In this document: one piece after another, positions 16,523-25,912 of the stretch
Numbering within the stretch: the stretch's first letter is position 1
Layout of the letters: every line of letters begins with the position of its first letter
Source of the DNA: JAYRWD01 sp041918255
GTDB lineage: Bacteria > Patescibacteriota > Dojkabacteria > B142 > WJKM01
Assembly: GCA_041918255.1 (NCBI GenBank)
Contig: JAYRWD010000062.1
Location: forward strand, 97,318 to 161,317
DNA: 64,000 nt
Direction: 5' to 3'
The notes under the pieces: generated by a model
Seen by the model: only the letters and a program-made list of their open reading frames with translations
Database searches by the model: none
Told to the model about the DNA's origin: nothing
Made by a program: the position numbers and the translations under genes

Positions 16523-16900
16523 ATGCCAAATATAATGTCATCTTTTGCTTTTAAAGGTCCCATTGTACAAAAAGCAAAGAATTGGGAACAAGGGAAGGGT
16601 CCGGATGATGTGGACCAATTAAAAAAAAAAGCTGAAGATGAACAAAAAAAAGCAAGGAAGGGTTTGGCATATCGTCAATCTGTACAAAGTTCACAAATCA
16701 GGAGACAGAGAGAGGCTCAACAATATAAACAAAGAACTGCTCAGGAACGATCTGAAAATGAATATAGAAAGAGAATTCGTGGGAAAGGAATGTTATCAGC
16801 TCTTGGCAATAGAAGGGCATTTCATGGCCCAGGAAGAAATCCGAATATTCGCTCAGCCCAGATGATGGTAAATGAAGGGGGTAAAAGTAAAAGAGGGTGA
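16523..16900 (+). CDS. Small basic hypothetical protein
   Basis: 125 residues, rich in Lys, Arg and Gln, with a long predicted coiled or charged helix (about 28-88; QLKKKAEDEQKKARKGL, then RRQREAQQYKQRTAQERS) and a Gly/Arg-rich tail (GKGMLSALGNRRAFHGPGR). Probably nucleic-acid binding or partly disordered; no family recognised. It ends with TGA and is paired with the acidic gene upstream. Confidence 0.6.
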   Translation: MPNIMSSFAFKGPIVQKAKNWEQGKGPDDVDQLKKKAEDEQKKARKGLAYRQSVQSSQIRRQREAQQYKQRTAQERSENEYRKRIRGKGMLSALGNRRAFHGPGRNPNIRSAQMMVNEGGKSKRG

Positions 16901-16952
16901 TTAATATCGAATTTGAGTCCGAGTGTATATATTGTAATCCTTGTATATTTCA

Positions 16953-17038
16953 GCCGGAGTGGTGGAATTGGTAGACACGCTGGACTCAAAATCCAGTGCG
17001 GATTAAACCGCGTGAGGGTTCGATTCCCTCCTCCGGCA
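16953..17038 (+). tRNA. tRNA-Leu (CAA)
   Basis: A class II tRNA: acceptor GCCGGAG/CTCCGGC plus A, anticodon stem CTGGA/TCCAG with loop CTCAAAA (anticodon CAA), long variable arm, and T loop TTCGATT. CCA is not encoded. Confidence 0.95.
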
Positions 17039-17061
17039 TTTTATTAAATTGACTAATAACT

Positions 17062-18336
17062 ATGTCACAAATTTCTATAAAGCAATTTTCTAATGGTCTA
17101 AAAACAATTCTCGTCCCTATTCAAACAAGTCAGAGCGTGACGTTGATGTTTCTTGCTAGAGTTGGTTCTAGATATGAAGAAACTAAATCTAATGGACTAG
17201 CACATTTTGTTGAACATATGTTTTTTAAGGGTAGCAAAAGGTATCCTTCAAGTAAAGAGGTTGGTATGGCGATAGAAAAGATTGGTGGTACTTCTAATGC
17301 TTTCACTTCTTTTGATAACACTGCATATTTTATTAAAATTCCAAAAGAAAATGTAATTTCTGCATTGGATATTCTTTCAGATATGATAAAGAATGGAAGA
17401 TTCGATGAAGAAGAAATGGAAAGGGAAAAGGGCGTAATAATAGAAGAAATCAGGATGTATGAAGATAGACCTATGAGCAAGGCAAGTTCCCTGTGGGATA
17501 AATATTTTTTTGGAGATAATGGACTTGGAAGATCAATTGCGGGTGAGATATCTACGGTGAGCGAATTTAAGCAACAAGCATTTATTGACTTTGTGAAAAG
17601 ATACTATACAGCAAATAATTCATTATTCATTGCCACAGGCGATATAGATACGAATGCGCTTACTCAAGAAATCGAATTGCGTTTTCAAGATTTACCAAAA
17701 GGAGAATTAAATAGGTTTGAATTGTTAGAACCTAAAAAACAAGAGGCCAGAGTGTCTGTTTTTACAAAAGATGTTGAACAGACTCATATAGTCCTCGGGG
17801 GATATGGTATTAAAAGAGACCATCCTCAGAAATATTCTATAGAACTTTCGAATGCAATATTAAGCGAAGGCTTTGGTTCACGACTCTTTCAAGTCATAAG
17901 AGAGGAGTTAGGATTGGCTTACTACGTTTATTCTTCTTTTGATGAATTCGAAGAATTAGGTGTTTTCAAGATAGGCCTTGGAGTTGAAAATAGTAAAGTT
18001 GAATTAGCTGTTGAGGCTGTTGTGAAAGAATTGAAACACCTAATTGCTGGTGACTTCGACGAAGAGGAATTAGAGAGGGCAAGGAATTATCTTGTTGGTA
18101 AACTTGTAACCAATATGGAACAAACCGATGATTATGCTTTGTGGTACGGTCTACAAGAGTTATTGGATTCGAAACATGATAGCCTAGTTGATGCTAAACG
18201 AAAAATTTTATCTATCTCCAAGGAGGATATTGTAAAGGCTTTAAATGAGTGTATCGCTGGTCAACCATTGCAGCTTGTAGCAGTTCGTAAAAATGCGGAT
18301 CTAAATAAAGAATTGAGGGGGATTTTAAAGATTTAA
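17062..18336 (+). CDS. M16-family zinc metallopeptidase (processing-peptidase-like)
   Basis: A 424-residue M16B peptidase. It has the inverted zinc motif HFVEH (H48, E51, H52) and the downstream Glu in EKGVIIEEIRMYEDRP. Its C-terminal homologous half has the R/Y motif region SRLFQVIREELGLAYYVYS. Such enzymes work as clamshell dimers degrading or processing peptides. It starts 24 bp after tRNA-Leu. The substrate is unknown; bacterial homologues are often cytosolic, and no signal peptide is seen. Confidence 0.92.
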   Translation: MSQISIKQFSNGLKTILVPIQTSQSVTLMFLARVGSRYEETKSNGLAHFVEHMFFKGSKRYPSSKEVGMAIEKIGGTSNAFTSFDNTAYFIKIPKENVISALDILSDMIKNGRFDEEEMEREKGVIIEEIRMYEDRPMSKASSLWDKYFFGDNGLGRSIAGEISTVSEFKQQAFIDFVKRYYTANNSLFIATGDIDTNALTQEIELRFQDLPKGELNRFELLEPKKQEARVSVFTKDVEQTHIVLGGYGIKRDHPQKYSIELSNAILSEGFGSRLFQVIREELGLAYYVYSSFDEFEELGVFKIGLGVENSKVELAVEAVVKELKHLIAGDFDEEELERARNYLVGKLVTNMEQTDDYALWYGLQELLDSKHDSLVDAKRKILSISKEDIVKALNECIAGQPLQLVAVRKNADLNKELRGILKI

Positions 18337-18371
18337 TGAAGCGCAGGATTTTATTAATTAAATCATAAATA

Positions 18372-19241
18372 TTGGAACTTTTATTTGATAAACTATTAGT
18401 GATTCTAGTTGGTCTGTTATGTTTTTGTTACGTCTTTTATCTCGTGCTTAAACCAAAATTTAGGGCATTTGTAATCTTTGATATTATCCTTTTCTTCCTG
18501 TGTGTTTTCTTTCTGATTAGTCGAATTTGGGGTTTATTAGATTCGGGTCAATTAGGCAATATGCTTTGGACAATCAATCCACTTACCGAGGATTTAAATG
18601 GTAGCATTAAATTTTTTTCGTCTCTTCCATGGGTTTTGTTGCGGATAAATGATGGTTTTTACCATTTTCAATCTATTATACTTATTATATTATGCTCTTT
18701 ATTACTAACTGACTTTGTCTTCTGGGAAAATAAGCTAAGAACCCTGAAGGAGTTATTGTTTGTTTCCGATGCGATAATTATTGCGGCATTTTCATGCCTG
18801 ACATTCATAAGAGCCATGAATTTAGTTTTATTCCAAGCTATCGATGGTTTTTCAGTTTCAAATAATACATTTTTGGGTTTGGTTGAAGTTGCTTTACCAC
18901 TTGCAATGTTACTACCTAAAATGACTGGCAAGGTAGCTGGGATACGCGCTGGCGGGATGGTTTTTGTGTGGGCTGTGTTGCAAATATTTATCCACAATTC
19001 TTTTTGGTCAAGTTTGCTAGTATTAGAGGCGCGTACCGTAGAATTTTATTTAGCAACTGTTTTTTGTTTGTTATTAATCATTGTGCCTTTATTTAAATTA
19101 AAGTCATCTGATAGTGCCTCTAATGAGCAGATCGACAACTTTAATGTAAAACGTATATCCAGAGTAAATCCACACAAAACTTTAAATACTCAAGATAAAA
19201 GAAATTATTTACGGGGAGGTTGGCGTGATTTTCAGAAATAA
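18372..19241 (+). CDS. Polytopic membrane protein, unknown
   Basis: 289 residues from TTG 18372. About seven hydrophobic helices (roughly 5-25, 30-51, 97-117, 128-146, 162-178, 192-212, 225-242) are followed by a basic cytosolic tail (about 245-289, ending YLRGGWRDFQK). No family is confidently recognised. It sits between the M16 peptidase and rluD with 24-36 bp gaps, suggesting one operon. Confidence 0.65.
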   Translation: MELLFDKLLVILVGLLCFCYVFYLVLKPKFRAFVIFDIILFFLCVFFLISRIWGLLDSGQLGNMLWTINPLTEDLNGSIKFFSSLPWVLLRINDGFYHFQSIILIILCSLLLTDFVFWENKLRTLKELLFVSDAIIIAAFSCLTFIRAMNLVLFQAIDGFSVSNNTFLGLVEVALPLAMLLPKMTGKVAGIRAGGMVFVWAVLQIFIHNSFWSSLLVLEARTVEFYLATVFCLLLIIVPLFKLKSSDSASNEQIDNFNVKRISRVNPHKTLNTQDKRNYLRGGWRDFQK

Positions 19242-19265
19242 TTAAACATGCAAAATTTGTAATAA

Positions 19266-20264
19266 ATGTCGAAAATTTCCAAGAAACTGTCGTACAGGAT
19301 TATAATTGACGAATTGTGCTATAACAAAAGATTGGATATCGTAGTGGCAAAGCTATTCTTGGGTGTAACTAGGGCTCATGCTAAGAAATTAATTGAACTT
19401 GGACAAGTCTCGGTAGATGACAAAATCATAAACTCACCTCATTACAAAGTACCCATAAGTGCTGTAAGTATAAAGTTGGAAGAAGATGCTACACCTTCTA
19501 AATCCATCGGTGATCATTCTATGATAGATTTCAAAGTAGTATATGAAGATGAGGACTTAATTGCTATTAATAAGCCTACTGGTTTAGTTGTACACCCAGG
19601 ACATGGGAATTGGTCTCAAACTTTGATCGATGAAATAGTTAAACGCTATCCTGCCCAAAGGGAAATTGTTTCAGAGACTGGACGTTTTGGTCTTATTCAT
19701 AGACTAGATAAAGATACTTCGGGATTAATTTTGATCAGTAAGACCCAAAAAAGTTTATGGTGGTATTCAAAACAGTTTGCGGAACGCAGAGTTGAAAAGT
19801 TCTATATCGAAGTCGGTTTTGGTCGAACTGATAAATTTGCTAAAGGAAAAATCGTATTTATTGATAATTATGTTGGACGCAATCCTATTGAGCGTAAGAA
19901 AATGTCTGTTTTCAATGATATTGAGGATGATACTCGGTTTAATAATAGATTATTACGTAAGGCCAGTACCCAAATAGAATTGCTACAAATTCGAGGAAAT
20001 TATCATTTATGTGTTGCAAGACCCCTAACTGGCAGAACACATCAGATTAGATTACATATGGCCTATATTGGTTTACCGATAGTAGGGGACCGTCTTTATG
20101 GTGGGAAACAATATAAGAGATTGATGTTGCACGCATGGAGATTAAACATTGCAAGTCCAAAGGGTAAAATAATTACACTATCCGCAGAGGTTGATGATGA
20201 ATTTTTGAGTGGGTTAGTGGAGATGGGCTTTGATAGGAAGATAGTGAATACAATCAGAAAATAA
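19266..20264 (+). CDS. rluD: RluD-family 23S rRNA pseudouridine synthase
   Basis: 332 residues: an N-terminal S4 domain (about 15-75; RLDIVVAKLFLGVTRAHAKKLIELGQVSV) and a catalytic domain with HRLDKDTSGLILISKT, whose Asp is the nucleophile, and GRTHQIRLHMAYIGLPIVGD. It makes pseudouridine in large-subunit rRNA (helix 69 for RluD itself). RluA/RluC specificity cannot be separated by eye. There is an insertion of about 25 residues between the YIEV and STQIEL strands. Confidence 0.92.
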   Translation: MSKISKKLSYRIIIDELCYNKRLDIVVAKLFLGVTRAHAKKLIELGQVSVDDKIINSPHYKVPISAVSIKLEEDATPSKSIGDHSMIDFKVVYEDEDLIAINKPTGLVVHPGHGNWSQTLIDEIVKRYPAQREIVSETGRFGLIHRLDKDTSGLILISKTQKSLWWYSKQFAERRVEKFYIEVGFGRTDKFAKGKIVFIDNYVGRNPIERKKMSVFNDIEDDTRFNNRLLRKASTQIELLQIRGNYHLCVARPLTGRTHQIRLHMAYIGLPIVGDRLYGGKQYKRLMLHAWRLNIASPKGKIITLSAEVDDEFLSGLVEMGFDRKIVNTIRK

Positions 20265-20283
20265 TATTTTATAAAGCTAGTTC

Positions 20284-21498
20284 GTGTTTAGCATAATTAG
20301 AACTTTAGGCCATAAATTCAAACTGATTATTTTAATATTGGTGCTCCTAATCGTTATGGTGACTGCGTTAGTGATTTATCGTGAAATAAGTAAAGTCGTT
20401 GTGCTTCCACTGGTCGAAGATGAGTTCATGGTAGACATAAACAAACAGGATAGAAGTGGTATATTGTTGATTGGTGCAGATGAGAAGGACAATGGGCTCG
20501 TTTTTATCGATTCGTTGATAATTATGGAACTTGATAAGCATGCTGGCTTGATAAAAATTTTTACCTTTCCAACGGATATAGTTTTTATCAGTAATAATAA
20601 ATCTGGTGATAGGACATTTAGAAATACCTTGGCGTTAGATATCTCGGCTACAGGTAAGCCTAATGTAACTCAATTAATGAATGAAATTGAATTGGTTTTT
20701 GGAATAAACCTAGACGGGTATATATATATGCCGAAAAGAACATTTATTAATTTACTTAATAATTTTAAGACGTTCAATATAAAGTCTATTAAAGAAATCG
20801 TAGACCCTGATCTATCTATGAATAAAGTAATTCGTGGAGAATCTAGATTGAATCCGGAGGATTTTTTTGTGTATTTGGCTTCAGAAGCAAACGGATATGA
20901 TAATCAGTCAGAGAGAAAAGTTGAGGGGATGTTAATTATTTTGGGTAAGATAAATTTACCAAATATTCTAATTCATCCAGGAACATACTTACACAATATT
21001 GGCTCAATCAGGAGTAATATTCCCCAGGCTGATCTGTACGGATTGTTTTTTGACTCACAGACATGGTGGCGTCGGGCTAAAATTATAAGTGGCTATCTTA
21101 AATATAATTCTGCGTTTATTAATCAGAAGAACCTCCAAGGTGGGCTTATGCCAGTATTCGAACCCATTGACAATAGTATTCAAAAGGTTTTTGTCGACCA
21201 AAGTGTTAAAATTGAACAGGCTACGTTGGATGTTCTAAATGCATCCGAGCTAGTAGGAAAAGCATCGCATGTTTCTAGAGTATTAAAAAATCGAGGTATT
21301 CGTATTACTCTAGTAGGAAATTCTGAGGAAACGCGGGAAGAAAGCGTTTTATATGTATCCGAACCAGAATTATATCCTAGAACTATTGGTGAAATAGAAA
21401 TGTCTTTAGGAGGTGAATTAAAAACAATTCAAGAAGTATATCCAGATCGTTCGGTGGGCGATTTAGTTCTAATAATTGGGAAAGATGCCGGTAGATAA
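20284..21498 (+). CDS. LytR-CpsA-Psr (LCP) family protein with C-terminal LytR_C domain
   Basis: 404 residues from GTG 20284. One N-terminal membrane helix (about 11-32) precedes an extracytoplasmic LCP domain (about 55-280: SGILLIGADE, IDSLIIMELDK, FTFPTDIVFIS). The C-terminal domain (about 310-404: ATLDVLNASELVGKASHV) is LytR_C-like. LCP proteins attach glycopolymers from lipid carriers to the wall. The conserved SIPRD loop reads TFPTD here, so the usual Arg is missing; activity is uncertain. Confidence 0.8.
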   Translation: MFSIIRTLGHKFKLIILILVLLIVMVTALVIYREISKVVVLPLVEDEFMVDINKQDRSGILLIGADEKDNGLVFIDSLIIMELDKHAGLIKIFTFPTDIVFISNNKSGDRTFRNTLALDISATGKPNVTQLMNEIELVFGINLDGYIYMPKRTFINLLNNFKTFNIKSIKEIVDPDLSMNKVIRGESRLNPEDFFVYLASEANGYDNQSERKVEGMLIILGKINLPNILIHPGTYLHNIGSIRSNIPQADLYGLFFDSQTWWRRAKIISGYLKYNSAFINQKNLQGGLMPVFEPIDNSIQKVFVDQSVKIEQATLDVLNASELVGKASHVSRVLKNRGIRITLVGNSEETREESVLYVSEPELYPRTIGEIEMSLGGELKTIQEVYPDRSVGDLVLIIGKDAGR

Positions 21499-21531
21499 TA
21501 ATGTGTAATTTATTTGTTACATAAAATAGTT

Positions 21532-22320
21532 GTGTCTGGGCATTCAAAATGGTCAAAAATTAAACGTAAAAAAGGATTAAATGACATTAAAAGGGGAGCA
21601 ATATTTACAAAACTAGCGAAGAATATTGCTTTGGTCGTACAGAATGCAGGTCCTGATCCAGCAATGAATTTTGGATTAAGGCTTGCTATAGAAAAAGCGA
21701 AACAAGCAAATATGCCATTAAAAAATATTGAAGCCGCAATAGCTAAGGCAAGCGGAGCCGGTAACTCAAACGCTGTTACAAATATTATATATGAGGGTAT
21801 CGGCCCTGGTGGAGTGGCATTCTTAGTAAGGTGTAATAGTGATAATACAAATAGAACAGTTGCAGAATTACGCAATATATTTGAATCCTATCATGGGAGC
21901 CTTGCATCGAGTGGTAGTATTATGTGGCAGTTTGAGGAAAGGGGGGTCATTGAAGTACAACCTAAGAAGATTAGCAGATCGGTAAAGTTTGGAAAGAAAG
22001 ACGAGCACATTGCGCTAAACTTAGATGAACTCTCTCTAGAATTAATTGATTTGCCAGGTATCATTGATTTAAAAACTGAAGGAGAGGATAGTTTAGAGGG
22101 TCCAAGTATAGAATTAATTATTGAGAAGAATAACTTCGCGGAAGTATATTTAAAACTTATGGATAAAGGTTTAGTAGTTTTTGAAAGCGGACTACAGTTT
22201 ATTCCTAAAAATCCCATCGAAATCACTAGGGCTCTTCGGGATAAGTTGATTGAATTTATGGATAAGCTTGATGAACAATCTGATGTTGACGAAGTATTTA
22301 TTAACGCTATTTTAGTATAG
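21532..22320 (+). CDS. yebC: YebC/PmpR-family protein
   Basis: 262 residues starting at GTG 21532 (SGHSKWSKIKRKKG, the conserved family start). A TTG six codons upstream is open but not conserved. Motifs: IFTKLAKNIALVVQNAG, NMPLKNIEAAIAKASG, and YEGIGPGGVAFLV. The family was described as transcriptional regulators and more recently as ribosome-associated factors that relieve stalling at proline stretches. It lies 6 bp before ruvA, the usual neighbourhood, but ruvC, normally between them, is absent. Confidence 0.94.
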   Translation: MSGHSKWSKIKRKKGLNDIKRGAIFTKLAKNIALVVQNAGPDPAMNFGLRLAIEKAKQANMPLKNIEAAIAKASGAGNSNAVTNIIYEGIGPGGVAFLVRCNSDNTNRTVAELRNIFESYHGSLASSGSIMWQFEERGVIEVQPKKISRSVKFGKKDEHIALNLDELSLELIDLPGIIDLKTEGEDSLEGPSIELIIEKNNFAEVYLKLMDKGLVVFESGLQFIPKNPIEITRALRDKLIEFMDKLDEQSDVDEVFINAILV

Positions 22321-22326
22321 AAGAAA

Positions 22327-22914
22327 ATGCTAGGATATATGCATGGAAAGGTCATAGATTCAGTTGAAGGTCAAAGATATCTAATATTGTTGGGAGGGAT
22401 TGGATTTGAGGTGTATTCCCCAGTTGTATTGGAAACAGGATCTGAAATTACTTTATATATTACAACAATTTTGAGGCAAGATAGTATAAAACTGTTTGGC
22501 TTCCGTGACAGACTATCTAAAGCGATGTTCGATTCGCTGATTAAATTATCTGGTATAGGTCCTATAAAGGCTTTGGAAATTATGGCAAAGTGTAAAACTG
22601 AACACCTACTAGATTTAATATTACTTTCTAATTTAGAGGCAATAGAAGGATGTAAGATTTCGGCAAGTATTGCCAAAAAGTTAGTCCATGAATTGCCATC
22701 AATATTACTTAAATCTCAAATTTTTCAGAAACATGTCCCCAATCCTCATAAGCAGGGAAATCAAGGAGGTATTAGCGATGTGAAATCAGCACTGCTAAGG
22801 CTTGGCTATACTCAGCATGAGATCGAGACAGCACTACTAAACATTACTGTCGATGGAGAAAATGAAAGTACCGAACACATTTTACGTAAAGCATTAGCTA
22901 GAATTTCAAAATGA
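22327..22914 (+). CDS. ruvA: Holliday junction DNA helicase subunit RuvA
   Basis: 195 residues: an OB-fold N-terminus (MHGKVIDSVEGQRYLILLGGIGFEVYSP), two HhH motifs (LIKLSGIGPIKALEIM and LEAIEGCKISASIAKKLVHEL) and a C-terminal UBA-like domain that contacts RuvB (VKSALLRLGYTQHEIETAL). The first HhH is canonical; the second is degenerate. Its TGA overlaps the ruvB ATG by four bases. Confidence 0.95.
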   Translation: MLGYMHGKVIDSVEGQRYLILLGGIGFEVYSPVVLETGSEITLYITTILRQDSIKLFGFRDRLSKAMFDSLIKLSGIGPIKALEIMAKCKTEHLLDLILLSNLEAIEGCKISASIAKKLVHELPSILLKSQIFQKHVPNPHKQGNQGGISDVKSALLRLGYTQHEIETALLNITVDGENESTEHILRKALARISK

Positions 22915-23909
22915 TACAAGGATCTCTGCATACACTAGATATCGTAAATGAAGAAGAGCGTAAGTATGAAGTAAAGCTACGACCAAGGAATTTTACCGAA
23001 GTTATTGGGAGAGAGAAAGAAATAGGAGCTTTAAATATAATGATTCAAGCTGCTAGGCAAAGAAAAGAATCGCTCGATCACTTGATTTTCTTTGGACCGC
23101 CCGGATTAGGAAAAACCTCAGTTGCAATGGTCATTGCTAATGAAATGTCTGCGCCGATACATATAACTTCGGGACCAGCTATTGAAAAAGCGGGAGATTT
23201 AGCTGCAATGTTGACTAGTTTGGAGGCGGGAAGCATACTTTTCATAGATGAAATTCATCGTTTGAGCCATCAAATTGAAGAAATACTCTATCCTGCGATG
23301 GAAGATAGAGTTATCGATATTGTACTGGGGAAAGGTCCTTCTGCAAAATCTATCAGAATTGATCTCAGTCCATTTACCTTAATTGGTGCCACTACAAGAG
23401 TTGATAAATTGAGTCCTCCTCTCAGAGAAAGATTCGGGGCAAGTTTTCATTTTGACTATTATTTAGAAAAAGATTTAGCTGCGATTGTTATTCAGAAGGC
23501 TAAAATTTTATCCTTGAATATCAGTAGCGAAGCTTCCTATGAAATTGCGAGAAGAGCTCGAAAAACACCTCGAATTGCAATTAGGATATTAAAGAGGGTT
23601 AGGGATTACGCTCAATTAGAAAATGCTGGTGATATCGGCTTGGACGAAGTAAAAAAGACACTCGATATTATGGAGGTTGATAGCCTAGGATTAGATATTT
23701 TTGATCGTAAACTTCTTGGGCTTATATATGATACCTTTAGTGGTGGCCCAGTGGGGTTATCAACTTTAGCAGCAGCTTTGGGTGAAGAAGCTCAGATCAT
23801 AGAGGATATTACCGAGCCATATCTTATGAGATTAGGGTTGATCCAAAGGACCCCGAAGGGTAGAATAATAAGTCAAAAGGGTATTGAACATTTCCTAAAA
23901 AGTATTTAA
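22911..23909 (+). CDS. ruvB: Holliday junction branch migration ATPase RuvB
   Basis: 332 residues of normal length. Walker A is FFGPPGLGKTSVA, Walker B FIDEIHRL, sensor 1 LIGATTR, arginine finger PPLRERFG, and the C-terminal winged helix has GGPVGLSTLAAALGEE. It drives branch migration with RuvA. Translational coupling to ruvA is through an ATGA overlap. Confidence 0.98.
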   Translation: MIQGSLHTLDIVNEEERKYEVKLRPRNFTEVIGREKEIGALNIMIQAARQRKESLDHLIFFGPPGLGKTSVAMVIANEMSAPIHITSGPAIEKAGDLAAMLTSLEAGSILFIDEIHRLSHQIEEILYPAMEDRVIDIVLGKGPSAKSIRIDLSPFTLIGATTRVDKLSPPLRERFGASFHFDYYLEKDLAAIVIQKAKILSLNISSEASYEIARRARKTPRIAIRILKRVRDYAQLENAGDIGLDEVKKTLDIMEVDSLGLDIFDRKLLGLIYDTFSGGPVGLSTLAAALGEEAQIIEDITEPYLMRLGLIQRTPKGRIISQKGIEHFLKSI

Positions 23910-23913
23910 TTAA

Positions 23914-24750
23914 TTGAAAAGTACTGTTGTGAATTATTCAACCAGAACAAGGGCGGTAATTTCATCTGTGGCATTGACGATCATCTTTGCCGTCTATCAT
24001 CAGTATTTTTACTTTATTAGCAGTCCGCATGATAGTTTGCCGATCTTTTATTTTCCCCTTTTATATTCAATCATAGGAGTATGTTTTCTCTCGTGGGTAG
24101 TTGGCTTCAGATTTTTTATGAAGCAATTCGTTAGTGTGTGTGGATATTATTGCGTGACAATTTTTATTGCAACTCTTTTCTTTGATTTGGCTATTACAGT
24201 ACAAACTGCAGTAGCAAAAGTCACCACATTATCACTGGCCGTTCTGATCGTTTTTGTAGTTAATTATTTGATTATTTTGATGATGAATATTGTTCATTAC
24301 TCCTACTTTCATCCAATTCCGTTGGGTCAGGCTGCACGTACGGCTTCCTATATAATATGTTTAATTGCTTTGTACTTTGCCGCTATTACTATCAGTTCTG
24401 CTGGATTAGGATTTTTTGCACGAAGCTTGCTATTATTTTCTCTTACAGGCTTTTATTCCTTTGCCTTATTAGATCCAATCTTCGAGGAAAATTATAAGGT
24501 TTCGATTTATTCCCTCGCTAATGCACTTTGCATATTTCTTTTTAGTTTTGTTTTGAGTTTCTGGCCTATAACTTCAGAAGTATTTGCAATAATTATGTCA
24601 CTTTTATTCTATATTTCTTTGGGGATTACAATCGAGATGAAAGAGAAAATGAGCAATTATATCTGGATGGAATACATAGCCCTTATGATTTCGATAGTTT
24701 TGACTTTATTTTTTGTCGCAAATTGGGGTATAAACGGACATATAATTTAA
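23914..24750 (+). CDS. Polytopic membrane protein, unknown
   Basis: 278 residues from TTG 23914. About eight hydrophobic helices fill almost the entire chain, with aromatic-rich loops and a conserved-looking HYSYFHPIPLGQAAR loop in the middle. No family is recognised. It is 4 bp after ruvB and 18 bp before dprA, so it is embedded in a DNA-processing operon. A link to DNA uptake is conceivable, but ComEC-type signatures are not seen. Confidence 0.65.
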   Translation: MKSTVVNYSTRTRAVISSVALTIIFAVYHQYFYFISSPHDSLPIFYFPLLYSIIGVCFLSWVVGFRFFMKQFVSVCGYYCVTIFIATLFFDLAITVQTAVAKVTTLSLAVLIVFVVNYLIILMMNIVHYSYFHPIPLGQAARTASYIICLIALYFAAITISSAGLGFFARSLLLFSLTGFYSFALLDPIFEENYKVSIYSLANALCIFLFSFVLSFWPITSEVFAIIMSLLFYISLGITIEMKEKMSNYIWMEYIALMISIVLTLFFVANWGINGHII

Positions 24751-24768
24751 ATTGAAGTAGAAAGAAGG

Positions 24769-25872
24769 ATGGATTACGAAGAAAAATTACGGTGTATGTA
24801 TCTTTCTAAAATTAAAGGAGTAGGATATCAAACATTTCAAAAAATTACCAAATTAGCCTCTTCTCTTGAAATTATTTTTAATGATCCCCAGTTAATTAAT
24901 ACTCAAAGTAATATACCTGAGGGGCTTATTCCTGAGATTCGAAATGCACTTAAGGCTTATTCGTCCAATAAGGAGAAGGAGACATTAGAGCGTATGGGCA
25001 TTAAACTTTTGGTATATAAGGAAGAAGGATATCCACAGAGATTGGCAGAAATTAAGGATCCTCCCATAATACTATATTATAAAGGGTCACTCTCCGCTAT
25101 CCACGATTATTCTCCCCTCGCTATCGTAGGTACTCGAAAGGCAACAATATATGGGATAAGAACTTTGAGGTCAATTATTTTGGAGTTAGTAAATAATAAA
25201 ATTGCCACAGTTTCTGGTATGGCTTATGGTATTGATTCAATAGTACACAGGGAGACAATTAAGTATGGAGGTAAAACAGTTGCAGTATTGGCCTCCAGTG
25301 TTGATAGCCCTACTCCTGCAGGCAATGGTTATATTTATAAAGAGATTCTTGAGAATGGCGGATTGATTCTCTCCGAACACTACCCAGGGGCGGTAATTGC
25401 TGCTGGTTCTTTTCCTCGAAGGAATAGGATCATAGCGGGATTGTCGCTGGGTACTTTTGTGGTCGAGGCAGGAATCAAAAGTGGCGCTTTAGTAACCGCA
25501 CATATAGCATTTGACGAAAACAGGTTGGTATTTGCACTACCAGGGAATATAGGGCAACCTTTTTCGGAGGGTACCAATAAGTTAATTCAAAACAATATTG
25601 CAAAATTAGTGTGTAACGCTAATGATATGATTGTTGAATTAACAACTGATTATAGCTTTAAACAAATAACCATGGAATCAAAGCATAAAGAATACGAAGG
25701 ATTGCCGAAACGTATCTTGGACTTGCTTATTTATGAACCTTTGGTTCCTGACGAAATTAAACTCAAATTAGGGGAACAATTATCTGAAGTGTTATACTCT
25801 TTAACTACGCTCGAATTGGAAGGAATAATTGCTAGGGACGAAAACGGTAGATTTTTTTTAGATCCAACTTAA
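24769..25872 (+). CDS. dprA: DNA processing protein DprA
   Basis: 367 residues. An N-terminal HhH/SAM-like region (KIKGVGYQTFQKI) precedes the Rossmann DprA core: LAIVGTRKATIYGIRTLR, TVSGMAYGIDSIVHRETI, FPRRNRIIAGLS, VVEAGIKSGALVTAHIA, ALPGNI, and SEGTNKLIQ. A C-terminal winged helix is likely (about 305-367). It loads RecA on incoming single strands during transformation. A purine-rich AGAAAGAAGG precedes the ATG closely. Confidence 0.95.
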   Translation: MDYEEKLRCMYLSKIKGVGYQTFQKITKLASSLEIIFNDPQLINTQSNIPEGLIPEIRNALKAYSSNKEKETLERMGIKLLVYKEEGYPQRLAEIKDPPIILYYKGSLSAIHDYSPLAIVGTRKATIYGIRTLRSIILELVNNKIATVSGMAYGIDSIVHRETIKYGGKTVAVLASSVDSPTPAGNGYIYKEILENGGLILSEHYPGAVIAAGSFPRRNRIIAGLSLGTFVVEAGIKSGALVTAHIAFDENRLVFALPGNIGQPFSEGTNKLIQNNIAKLVCNANDMIVELTTDYSFKQITMESKHKEYEGLPKRILDLLIYEPLVPDEIKLKLGEQLSEVLYSLTTLELEGIIARDENGRFFLDPT

Positions 25873-25912
25873 TTATATGCTTGATAGAGAATTTAATATA
25901 TAAATTAGTAAA

